In this document: in pieces, positions 1 to 6,974 of the stretch
How positions within the stretch are numbered: the first letter of the stretch is position 1
Layout: every line of letters starts with the position of its first letter
NCBI GenBank assembly: GCA_028712045.1
Contig: JAQTRA010000051.1
Location: 1-6,974, forward strand
DNA length: 6,974 bases
Source: Candidatus Omnitrophota bacterium
Lineage (GTDB): Bacteria; Omnitrophota; Koll11; Gygaellales; Profunditerraquicolaceae
Reading direction: 5' to 3'
Notes under the pieces: model-generated
Seen by the model: only the letters and a program-made list of their open reading frames with translations
Database searches by the model: none
Told to the model about the DNA's origin: nothing
Program-made: the position numbers and the translations under genes

Positions 1-705
1 AACTGAAAAATCCCCCCGGATTACCTTAGCCTTAAGGCCTAATCTATTGATCAATAATTTAAGTTTCTCAGTTGTAAAATATAACTGTTTAGTTTGATCC
101 TGAAAAGCTTTGTAATCCGTTGCCTCAAGCCACCGGGCAAAAGCTGTACGCAACAGTACCCCGGCGTAACCCTCACGAAGGCTTAGAAAATAAGAACATA
201 GCGCATCCCAAAAAAATCCCCAGATTTTTCTTTCTAAAGGTAAATCTGCGATCAGCATCCGGGCTCCGGGGGAAACTATTTTTCTTACCGAAGAAATTAA
301 CTTTTCCAACTCACCCATATCCTGGTAATACTGAACTACGCTCACGCATAAAACGATTGAAAATGGGCCAGCATACTCCTCTAAATTAGCATAATCATCT
401 TTTCTTAAATGCCCCACTCTTACATTCAGATGCTTTCGGCACCTTAAGGAACAGATATCTACAAATTGCTTGGCAACATCTAACGCATAGATACTTTTAA
501 CTGAAGGCGCCAGCATGGCCTCGACATAACCCGGGCCACAGCCAATATCCAAAACAGAGTCACTTTTTTTGAATTCCATAACCCGGCTGGCTGATTTGCT
601 GAATAATCTGGCATTTATCTGCCAAAGAGGCGAATCTTTCCAGAAGCTATCCTGGTTCCAGTAATCAATCCAATTTAAACATTTATTTTCTAAATCAGCT
701 TCCAT
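1..705 (-). CDS. Class I SAM-dependent methyltransferase, C-terminus cut by window edge
   Basis: The minus frame is open from an ATG at 705 to the left edge, giving 235 codons with no stop, so the C-terminus lies outside the window. The nucleotide-binding motif I reads VLDIGCGPG at residues 51-59. It is followed by an acidic residue ending the second strand (ALD, D76), expected to bind the SAM ribose. A motif like IVLCVSVVQYYQD (117-129) and a strand after SPGARML (145-151) complete the Rossmann pattern of the Methyltransf_11/25 type. The start abuts the stop of the upstream membrane-protein gene with no gap. No Shine-Dalgarno sequence is visible, so translation probably depends on coupling. 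The next in-frame Met (codon 43) would remove the N-terminal helix region, so the first ATG is preferred. The role is probably methylation of a sugar, lipid or small molecule made by the neighbouring enzymes. The substrate cannot be read from the sequence. Fold call sure, substrate unknown. Confidence 0.9.
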   Translation of the reverse strand, partial: MEADLENKCLNWIDYWNQDSFWKDSPLWQINARLFSKSASRVMEFKKSDSVLDIGCGPGYVEAMLAPSVKSIYALDVAKQFVDICSLRCRKHLNVRVGHLRKDDYANLEEYAGPFSIVLCVSVVQYYQDMGELEKLISSVRKIVSPGARMLIADLPLERKIWGFFWDALCSYFLSLREGYAGVLLRTAFARWLEATDYKAFQDQTKQLYFTTEKLKLLINRLGLKAKVIRGDFSV

Positions 706-708
706 TTA
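703..708 (-). promoter_or_regulatory. Abutting stop/start (TAA ATG), no Shine-Dalgarno
   Basis: The TAA of the membrane-protein gene (708-706) is followed directly by the ATG of the methyltransferase (705-703). The bases before it are an AT-rich run with no AGG or GAG within the usual distance. Initiation therefore probably relies on ribosomes finishing the upstream gene. Confidence 0.65.
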
Positions 709-2682
709 TATTATATCGTAATAATCCACAGATACCCTGGGAGCAGGGTCTTCATAAATCAGGGTTTTCCCCTGGTCTAATTCTGCAATTTTATTTAACT
801 CAGCTAAGCTATTCTTAAGTAACCAAACCTTTTCCGCCGGCCAATCGTTTATATGAAAAACCCAGTATTTTGCGCCGAATTTTCTCAAATTATGAATTGT
901 TCCTAAAGACAATTTTTTGTCTTCAGGATAAAATATATACCTATTGATAACATGGGGCTGATGCGAGGCATACCCTTTAACAAATGGTTTTTTGTGGTAC
1001 AAACGAGAAAATAAAATATACCCCAGTGAATTATCTGAAGAAGTCCGCTGCTCCATCTCACCAGGATAAGATGTAAGCTCTAAGACTGCCCCCTGATCCG
1101 GAATGTTTTTAAGGAAAATATCAGTTTCCCGGGGTGCCCATTTATACGGCGACAAATTACTAAAATTTGGCATTCGCAATCCCGGGCTTAATTCCAGAAA
1201 AGCCATAAACATCAATATTGCCAGATAAGTTTTTAACCTGCGGCTGGCCGTATATTTAGATAGAAATACAGCCACCGCTACGGACAAAGTAAAAGAAAAT
1301 ATTAACCCCCAGCGGGCAGTTGCGTGAATGCCGGAAAAACCAGAAACATGATATTGCAGAAAAGCTACCGGAGAAGCAACTACCAGTTTATTCCCGGTTA
1401 AATAATAAGGGCCAAAAGCAAAAAATCCGAATAAAAGCGCACTTAAAAGCAGAAAAAAATCCAACTGCTTTACAGCTAACCTAATTTTATTGCGTAAAGT
1501 ATAAATAACCATCCCGGCAATAATGTAATATAGATAAGTCGATCCCACAGCTAAGCAAGGCAAAAGATACTCAAGTTGCATACATCTGGCTTTAAGTGCG
1601 TGCATATTTAAAAATGCCAACAAACTAGAACCGACAATTGTCATAATAAAAACATATTTTGTATATTTATTGGCTTTGCCCAAGAAAATTGGCTCTTTGA
1701 GCCTGAGGATAAAAATAATCAGGCCGCTAAAAAGCAAAGAAAGCGCCACCCCGATTGAAGTTTCTCCTTTGGCCTGAATTTTAAGGTACTCCCAGAAGTG
1801 AGTATCGACGATTGGGTTAAACGGAGCATTTGGCCAACTCCGATAAATCAGATTAGGCCAATTTGAAGCAAACAGATAAAAAGACTCATAATTACGGTAA
1901 AACCCGAATTTTTTATAAGTAAAATACATGGAACCTAATACCACCCCGGCAATTATACTCGAAAGGATAAGTGCAATTAATAACGCCAGCAGGGTTTTTT
2001 TTGAGTGGTTATTGTATAAAAGATTCCACCCTGTAAACAGGCACAAAAACAACCCGCCCATCACAAAGATATGCGCGGAAGACCAGGCTAAATATCCGAA
2101 AAGAATACCCCCCAAGACACCCCAATATAATTTTGAGGTTGAAAATATCTTCAGGGTTATTATCCCCAGCAAAGGAACTAAAAAGAAAACCCAAAACCCA
2201 TATTGCCCCGAGGTTAAGATCAGGCTGATGCCGGACAGGCAAAACGTAGCTCCGGCACAAAATGCCCAGATTTTTTTGCCCCCCAGCATTTTTACAAAAT
2301 AATATGTAGAGATCCAGGATAAAAATAAAGCAAATACTCCGCCCAACCGGAAGATGGGAAAAATATTTTTAGTAAACATCCAGATGGGAGCAATCAACAG
2401 GGAAACACCCCAGGATGGTTCATCAAATAACAGGCTTACTGCCTGAAAAGGATAGTAAAACCCTCCATCCCATATCCCTCCCGGATTTAAGCCCAATATC
2501 CTGGTGACTTGATGTTGAAGTATATAACACATATACCAACCGTCAATCCAGCGGGGCTTTAGCCCGATTACAGCAATCATATTGTAAAACATTGCCGATA
2601 AGAAGAATAAAACCAGCACCGCAACCACAGAAAACTCAAGAAATCTACTGTATTTTAGTTTTTTTTGAGCAGGATATTTCAT
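706..2682 (-). CDS. Polytopic membrane protein, GT-C glycosyltransferase-like (YfhO-like)
   Basis: This encodes 658 residues from the ATG at 2682, whose A is the last base of the upstream TAA (TAATG). The frame stays open to 2787, but that longer start would overlap the upstream gene by about 105 bases and add 35 polar residues. The chosen start gives a short basic N-terminus followed at once by a membrane helix (about 14-39). I estimate 12 to 14 hydrophobic segments up to about residue 499, among them 111-132, 138-156, 160-180, 229-255, 373-396, 405-425, 457-475 and 484-499. A soluble C-terminal domain follows (about 510-658). After the first helix comes a large loop with acidic residues and a WDGGFYYPF stretch (71-79), then FDEPSWGVSLLIAPIW (86-101). 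This layout is typical of GT-C enzymes that use polyprenyl-linked sugars; the catalytic acid could be D47, D72 or D87. A segment GFSGIHATARWG (448-459) resembles the conserved late loop of YfhO-like proteins. The likely role is transfer of a lipid-linked sugar at the membrane. Donor and acceptor are unknown, and a non-enzymatic transport role is possible. Confidence 0.72.
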   Translation of the reverse strand: MKYPAQKKLKYSRFLEFSVVAVLVLFFLSAMFYNMIAVIGLKPRWIDGWYMCYILQHQVTRILGLNPGGIWDGGFYYPFQAVSLLFDEPSWGVSLLIAPIWMFTKNIFPIFRLGGVFALFLSWISTYYFVKMLGGKKIWAFCAGATFCLSGISLILTSGQYGFWVFFLVPLLGIITLKIFSTSKLYWGVLGGILFGYLAWSSAHIFVMGGLFLCLFTGWNLLYNNHSKKTLLALLIALILSSIIAGVVLGSMYFTYKKFGFYRNYESFYLFASNWPNLIYRSWPNAPFNPIVDTHFWEYLKIQAKGETSIGVALSLLFSGLIIFILRLKEPIFLGKANKYTKYVFIMTIVGSSLLAFLNMHALKARCMQLEYLLPCLAVGSTYLYYIIAGMVIYTLRNKIRLAVKQLDFFLLLSALLFGFFAFGPYYLTGNKLVVASPVAFLQYHVSGFSGIHATARWGLIFSFTLSVAVAVFLSKYTASRRLKTYLAILMFMAFLELSPGLRMPNFSNLSPYKWAPRETDIFLKNIPDQGAVLELTSYPGEMEQRTSSDNSLGYILFSRLYHKKPFVKGYASHQPHVINRYIFYPEDKKLSLGTIHNLRKFGAKYWVFHINDWPAEKVWLLKNSLAELNKIAELDQGKTLIYEDPAPRVSVDYYDII

Positions 2683-2684
2683 TA
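2680..2684 (-). promoter_or_regulatory. TAATG stop/start overlap
   Basis: The TAA of the fusion gene (2684-2682) shares its last A with the ATG of the membrane-protein gene (2682-2680). An AGG in AACAGGCTTTA precedes the ATG with 5 bases between and can act as a short ribosome binding site. The overlap decides the start of the membrane protein and points to termination-reinitiation coupling. Confidence 0.75.
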
Positions 2685-5126
2685 AAGCCTGTTCTGGAAT
2701 ATGCAGGGGTTTTCTGTTACACACCTCTTGGCAATTCCGTTCTGGATAAACTCCTGCCTGGCTGAAATAGCCTCGGCTCCGTTCCATATTTCATTAAACG
2801 AATTACTTTGCTTATAACGCAAAGTTACGTGGCTGGCCTTAACCTTAAGCTTACCGATTACCTGATATTTATTATCATGAAAATAACATATTCTTACTCT
2901 GCCGTCGGTTTCAATCACTACTCTGTTCCAGGGCGCCAGGCATATCTTCTTATACTTCAGAACCTCGGAAAGTTCATTCTTCAGTTTTATCTTTTCGCTG
3001 TTACTTTTAGCTATGAACGGGTTACCGTTAAAATTAATCGGCATATTATATTGTTTTCCTAATTCATAAGCCTGGACAATAAGCTTATCGTGTTCTTCCG
3101 CATCAGGCATATTCAATACCGATTCATTTTTATAATCAAAAATATATTCTTTTCTGTTCTGCTGCCAATCAAAACCTTGATTCAAATGAGAAAAATCAAT
3201 GCCATCGGCTCCTAATTTATGCGCCAATAACACATAATCCGGAACCTCGGCGATGTTTTGTTTAAATATACAAAAATTTAAAAGGACTAAGGGCCTTAAT
3301 AACGGTTTGCCCTGATTTCTCTCATTTCGATACCCGATCAAAGCTTTTATATTATTTATTATTTTATTAAAATCAGCGCTCCTGATCCTTTGATAAGTTT
3401 TCTCAGTTGCCGCATCCAAAGAGAAACTAATCACATCAACCACATTACAATCAACCATATATTTTATTTTTTCCTGGGTAAACAATGCTCCGTTAGTATT
3501 AAATATTATTTTAGTCGGAGGTTTCACGCTTCCGATAACCTCAAATATCTTATCCGTAATTAAAGGCTCCCCTCCGCAATGCAGGTATATCCTATCGGCA
3601 AATTTAAATATAGGCTTGATCATCTCCAGGACTTGGGTATCTATGTCGTATTCTAAATCTTTTGTCCTCAGGTTTCTTTCGCACATAACACACGGAGGAT
3701 TCATATTACATCTGGTGGTAGTGCTGATGGTTATTTCCTCGGGGTGGGATCTGACCAGACAGATATTATTCTTTCTTTCAAATTCAATCAGCCTTTTGTT
3801 GAACTCCGGGAGGGATTCATCTGAAAATCTTTCCGGATACTTATTAGATTCTTTACTAGCCTTTACGCCGGATAATCGTTTTACATAATTAGCTATCCGG
3901 TGAAATTTTAAATTAAAAAACTTATTTTTCGCCTTTTTTGATAAAACAACATCCTCATAAACAGCTATAAGGTTTTTTAAATGCGTGTTTTTAGAAAATT
4001 TACTTTCGAATAATTGCCGGCCATTTTTTCCCATATCTTGCGCTAATTGTTTATTTTTTAAAAGGGCCTCTACTTGGCGCGCTAAGCCCGCAAGGTCACC
4101 CCGGCGCACAAGATAGCCGTTATGATTATCTTTTAACCAGCTGGAAATTCCCCCTGTATCATAAGCTACTACTGGCTTAGAGCAGGACATTGCTTCCAGC
4201 CCAACCAAACAAAATGGCTCCGGCCACAAAGAAGGAATCACCACCACCGAGGCTTTAGCAAAATAATCTTTGATCTCATTTCGATTTAAAAATCCGGTAA
4301 ACTCTACTTTTTGATTAAGCCCCATAATCTTAACCAGATTTTCGCATTCTTCTTTTTGCGGGCCATCTCCAATTATAAAAGCTTTAAAATCGATAGACAG
4401 CCCTTTAAGCATTTGTATAAAATGGATCACGCCTTTTTCTTTTGCCAGCCTGCCAACATAAATTATTACAGGCTCCTGGCTTTTGATATTCATCCCCCAA
4501 TCTTCTACGAATAAAGGCAAAATCTTAATCTTATCATCCCGGAATCCGTTACAAATTAACACCTCTTGCATGTAAGGAGTAGTTACCAGCAACCTTTGAA
4601 ATTTTTTCATTGCCTGACGATTCAGAGATTTAGTTTTGAACCTCCATAATTCCATAATGCTATCCGCAGATATACACTTATTTTTAAAACAATTTGCTCC
4701 TAAAGGATTATTGCAGACGCCCTCCGGTAACATTTTCAAGACTATATTACAACAGTTAAAAAAATCATGGACAGTTTGGATTACGGGAGCATACTGGTTT
4801 AAAAAATTATACTGGCTGGGATAATGCGTATTATTAAGATGGATCAGGTCTGGTTTTTCATTTATCACCATAGATTTTAATAAATTTATATCATTTTTTA
4901 TTTCTTTTTTCTGCGTTCCCGCGTAATAGGTATTTTCCGTCAGGTCCAGATTTGGAAGATAAACAGCCTTAAAACCATTATTTTTAATATCCTTCTTCTT
5001 GCCGCTTTTAGTATATACGGCTACGACTTCATGGCCTTTTTCGATCAAAGCATCAACGACTAGCTTAAAATAGGTTTCCACGCCGCCTAATAAATCATCA
5101 TATTGGTTTTGCAGCAATATTTTCAT
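2682..5126 (-). CDS. GT4 glycosyltransferase fused to radical SAM/SPASM-like enzyme
   Basis: This is one open frame of 814 residues joining two enzymes usually encoded separately. Residues 1-395 are a GT-B fold, family GT4 retaining glycosyltransferase. They show the N-terminal glycine loop LLGGVETYF (12-20), TVHD (118-121), the donor-site VGRLAKEKG (224-232, R226 and K231) and the EX7E pair E303/E311, with GLEAMSCSKPVVAYDTGG around it. A linker of about 65 residues follows (396-460). The radical SAM domain starts at about 463 with cluster cysteines C473, C479 and C482 in a CX5CX2C spacing, then GGEP (518-521) and ISFSLDA (566-572). The C-terminal domain carries C729, G742-x4-C747, C802 and C808, a reduced SPASM pattern able to ligate an auxiliary Fe-S cluster. 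The start ATG lies 1 nt after the upstream stop, and the stop overlaps the next start. Expected chemistry is sugar transfer plus a radical reaction on the same or a linked substrate. Domain calls are sure; the substrate is unknown and the joint function is inferred. Confidence 0.93.
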   Translation of the reverse strand: MKILLQNQYDDLLGGVETYFKLVVDALIEKGHEVVAVYTKSGKKKDIKNNGFKAVYLPNLDLTENTYYAGTQKKEIKNDINLLKSMVINEKPDLIHLNNTHYPSQYNFLNQYAPVIQTVHDFFNCCNIVLKMLPEGVCNNPLGANCFKNKCISADSIMELWRFKTKSLNRQAMKKFQRLLVTTPYMQEVLICNGFRDDKIKILPLFVEDWGMNIKSQEPVIIYVGRLAKEKGVIHFIQMLKGLSIDFKAFIIGDGPQKEECENLVKIMGLNQKVEFTGFLNRNEIKDYFAKASVVVIPSLWPEPFCLVGLEAMSCSKPVVAYDTGGISSWLKDNHNGYLVRRGDLAGLARQVEALLKNKQLAQDMGKNGRQLFESKFSKNTHLKNLIAVYEDVVLSKKAKNKFFNLKFHRIANYVKRLSGVKASKESNKYPERFSDESLPEFNKRLIEFERKNNICLVRSHPEEITISTTTRCNMNPPCVMCERNLRTKDLEYDIDTQVLEMIKPIFKFADRIYLHCGGEPLITDKIFEVIGSVKPPTKIIFNTNGALFTQEKIKYMVDCNVVDVISFSLDAATEKTYQRIRSADFNKIINNIKALIGYRNERNQGKPLLRPLVLLNFCIFKQNIAEVPDYVLLAHKLGADGIDFSHLNQGFDWQQNRKEYIFDYKNESVLNMPDAEEHDKLIVQAYELGKQYNMPINFNGNPFIAKSNSEKIKLKNELSEVLKYKKICLAPWNRVVIETDGRVRICYFHDNKYQVIGKLKVKASHVTLRYKQSNSFNEIWNGAEAISARQEFIQNGIAKRCVTENPCIFQNRL

Positions 5127-5130
5127 ACTA
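5124..5130 (-). promoter_or_regulatory. Stop/start junction with 1-nt gap (TAG T ATG)
   Basis: The TAG of the B12-radical SAM gene (5130-5128) is separated by a single base from the ATG of the GT4-radical SAM fusion (5126-5124). Upstream on the minus strand only a weak purine-rich GCGGGA lies about 7 bases before the ATG. This spacing favours translational coupling and one transcript. The coupling is inferred; the positions are read directly. Confidence 0.7.
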
Positions 5131-6974
5131 AAATCCCGCTATTTTAGAAATTAAATCCTTTATGTTCCCGGTTAGCCTAAAAACCAATATCTGAATCCAC
5201 AACAAAAATACTCTACTAATTTTTCTAATAACCATAAAAAACTCCCTAGCCACAAACTTAATTTTAGATTTTATATTTAAAATCTTCTTTGCCTGGCGCA
5301 AGAGGTAAAAATTACCGATAGAAAAATATTCCGATGTTTTGCATTCCGACAGATTAGTTCCAGTGTGAGAATATAGAGCATTGATTTTAGCCCGGGAAAA
5401 TACCAGAGAAAAATACCTTAAACTTTCCGGACAGAATAAAATGTCTGCTTCGCTGATAATCTTTTCCAGGATAGAATCTTTGCTATTTGGCACCACTAAT
5501 TCTAATAATTCACACTCTGTTCTTACCGCGAAATAATCTGCCGTATAAATTGATTTGGGGTTAAAAGCGGCAGTAGAAATAAAAACCAGCCCGCTTTCTA
5601 TTTTACCGCAAGGAGTCTTTTCCCATTGCGGAGAATGGCTAAAGGGTAAAGCCACCTGATCCTGATAAATAACTCCATTTTTAACAGTACAAAGGTCTGA
5701 TGTATTTTCTTTAAGCCTGGTAGCCAGATATTTTCTCGCCGAACGATCCCATTTTGAAGGATGCGGTAAAACTTCATTTTTGACACATTCATTTTCTATC
5801 ACTTTTACTTTTCGCGCAAAAAGCTTCTTCCTGGGTATATCGCAAATAATACTATATCCCTCTTCCTGAGTTAATCTAAAAAGCATATCAAAACAGCTGC
5901 CTACGCCATCAGATTTAAGTAAATATTTGTCATTGATTACATTGGGTATGCGCTCAGGGGTTATCTTTAAAACATCCGCAGCTTTGCATTCTATCCCTAT
6001 ATTTTTAGCTAAAGGGCTAGAGCCATTCTCCATGAAAACGATTCTCCGGGGATCTGATGCAAATCTGACTTTAAAATCTTTATTTATATTGATAAGATCA
6101 TTTTCGGTATGCACCCATTCCTGGTTCTCCGTTAGGTATATACATTGCTCCAGTGTTTTTTTGCTGATTTTATCTGTTTCAAAAGGAATTTTTAGGTTAT
6201 CCCCAAAATGATAAATACCTTTTATATCCATCAACAACCTGCCCTTTTCCCTGACCATATCCCATACTTTAGTTCCCGGATAAGGAATAAGCATATTATA
6301 CTTATAATCTGACAGCCCTAAGCCTCTCTGCAATCTGACAGATTCTTTGGTGCTCTGTGTTGAATCTCCCGGTAAACCAACAATAAAATAACCCACGCAT
6401 TTTATCCCGGCTCTTTTGATCATCTTAACCGCTCTGACAATATCTGATAATTCTTCGCCTTTGTTAATATTATCAAAAACAGCCTTATCTCCGCTTTCTA
6501 TGCCCAGAGCAATGCTCTTACATCCGGCTTTTTTCATCAAATTAAGTAATTCCTGGTCCAACCTATCCGCCCTTAGCCCGTTATGGCACCACCAATTTAA
6601 ATTCAAATTCTTCTTGATAATCAGCCTGCATATTCTTTTAGCCCGGTCAATATCAAAGGTAAAATTATCATCCATAATTTCAAAAGATTGTATCTGATAA
6701 TTTTCTTTGGCCTGCAATAGTTCATTAACGATATCCTCGGGTTCCCGGGCACGCCATTTTTTTCCGGAAATCAAGCCTACGCAGCAAAATATGCACCCAT
6801 AAGGGCACCCCCTGCTCGTAAGCAAAGGATACCGAAAATCCGTAAAATCCATGTCCTTGACACAGTCAAAAACCGGAAAATTTAATTTAGATATATCCAG
6901 ATTTTCATAAGTATTACTAAAAACCGCGTTATCGTCTTTACGATAACTTATACCGCTTATCTTAGAAATATCCT
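5128..6974 (-). CDS. B12-type radical SAM protein with long unassigned C-terminal region, N-terminus cut
   Basis: The frame is open from the right edge to a TAG at 5130-5128. The first complete codon ends at 6972, and 614 residues are visible. An in-frame ATG at 6852 is not the real start: the 40 codons before it encode the usual linker of cobalamin-binding radical SAM proteins (ISGISYR, then a spacer, then LDISKLNFPVFD). The B12-binding Rossmann domain is therefore expected just outside the window. Counting from the Met at 6852, the radical SAM domain holds SRGCPYGCIFC with C16, C20 and C23 (canonical CX3CX2C), DDNFTFD (61-67), HNGLRADRLD (90-99), ALGIESGD (115-122), GYFIVGLPGDS (154-164) and YPGTKVWD (191-198). 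Residues from about 250 to 574 match nothing I recognise. They contain scattered cysteines and end in a basic, hydrophobic stretch (about 536-560) that may bind the membrane. Members of this class methylate unactivated carbons or rearrange their substrates. The true product is unknown. The gene is the first visible one of the operon. Confidence 0.9.
   Translation of the reverse strand, partial: DISKISGISYRKDDNAVFSNTYENLDISKLNFPVFDCVKDMDFTDFRYPLLTSRGCPYGCIFCCVGLISGKKWRAREPEDIVNELLQAKENYQIQSFEIMDDNFTFDIDRAKRICRLIIKKNLNLNWWCHNGLRADRLDQELLNLMKKAGCKSIALGIESGDKAVFDNINKGEELSDIVRAVKMIKRAGIKCVGYFIVGLPGDSTQSTKESVRLQRGLGLSDYKYNMLIPYPGTKVWDMVREKGRLLMDIKGIYHFGDNLKIPFETDKISKKTLEQCIYLTENQEWVHTENDLININKDFKVRFASDPRRIVFMENGSSPLAKNIGIECKAADVLKITPERIPNVINDKYLLKSDGVGSCFDMLFRLTQEEGYSIICDIPRKKLFARKVKVIENECVKNEVLPHPSKWDRSARKYLATRLKENTSDLCTVKNGVIYQDQVALPFSHSPQWEKTPCGKIESGLVFISTAAFNPKSIYTADYFAVRTECELLELVVPNSKDSILEKIISEADILFCPESLRYFSLVFSRAKINALYSHTGTNLSECKTSEYFSIGNFYLLRQAKKILNIKSKIKFVAREFFMVIRKISRVFLLWIQILVFRLTGNIKDLISKIAGF

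Noticed and set aside
120..389. Plus-strand 89-codon open frame over the methyltransferase
   Set aside because: It is antisense to a gene with clear methyltransferase motifs. Its translation shows no recognisable domain and is rich in basic and proline residues.
1928..2302. Plus-strand 124-codon open frame inside the membrane-protein gene
   Set aside because: It lies opposite well-supported transmembrane coding sequence, has no visible ribosome binding site or domain, and is best explained as a shadow frame.
2656..2667. T-rich run considered as part of a terminator
   Set aside because: It encodes a lysine-rich N-terminus (QKKLK) of the membrane protein on the minus strand, and no GC-rich hairpin lies next to it.
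2683..2787. A longer 693-residue start for the membrane protein (ATG at 2787)
   Set aside because: It would overlap the fusion gene by over 100 bases and add 35 polar residues in front of a normal basic N-terminus plus first membrane helix. The TAATG start at 2682 explains the layout better.
3749..3941. Frameshift or lost stop creating an artificial GT4-radical SAM fusion
   Set aside because: The joint reads as ordinary coding sequence in one frame. The out-of-frame ATG at 3820 hits a TGA after ten codons and cannot be the start of a separate radical SAM gene. An artefact is not fully excluded without reads or homologues.
5927..6697. Plus-strand open frames opposite the radical SAM gene (5927..6211 and 6416..6697)
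   Set aside because: They are antisense to strongly motif-bearing coding sequence, and their hydrophobic look follows from the complement of the minus-strand codons.
6850..6852. ATG at 6852 as the true start of the B12-type radical SAM gene
   Set aside because: The frame stays open to the window edge, and the 40 upstream codons encode the conserved linker seen before the radical SAM domain in this family. The ATG is therefore an internal Met.

Overview
All coding signal in this window lies on the minus strand. It forms one very compact unit transcribed from the right edge towards the left. Four genes are visible, and both outer ones run off the window. In transcription order they are: (1) a B12-type radical SAM enzyme with a long unrecognised C-terminal region (5128..6974, N-terminus beyond the right edge); (2) an 814-residue fusion of a GT4 glycosyltransferase with a radical SAM/SPASM-like enzyme (2682..5126); (3) a polytopic membrane protein resembling GT-C glycosyltransferases (706..2682); and (4) a class I SAM-dependent methyltransferase (1..705, C-terminus beyond the left edge).

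The junctions are extremely tight: 1 nt between genes 1 and 2, a 1-nt TAATG overlap between genes 2 and 3, and 0 nt between genes 3 and 4. There is no room for internal promoters or terminators of ordinary size, and I see none. No intergenic stretch exceeds a few bases. I saw no RNA gene, mobile element, CRISPR array or repeat family.

The gene mix is two glycosyltransferase-like activities, two radical SAM activities and one methyltransferase. This suggests an accessory locus for a cell-surface glycan, a lipid-linked saccharide or a glycosylated small molecule. A cytoplasmic GT4 domain would add a sugar from a nucleotide-sugar donor, and the membrane protein could transfer or handle a polyprenyl-linked sugar. 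The radical SAM enzymes and the methyltransferase would tailor the product. This pathway is inference from gene content; no substrate can be read from the sequence.

The base composition looks AT-rich. Gene density is very high, and the combination of B12-radical SAM, GT4, GT-C-like and small methyltransferase genes is of a kind often found in uncultured anaerobic bacteria such as Omnitrophota. That taxonomic suggestion is weak, because no rRNA or marker gene is present.

The most distinctive item is the GT4-radical SAM fusion. Its cluster motif is a non-canonical CX5CX2C, and its C-terminus carries only four of the seven SPASM cysteines. The second is the roughly 325-residue C-terminal region of the B12-radical SAM protein, which I could not assign to any family.
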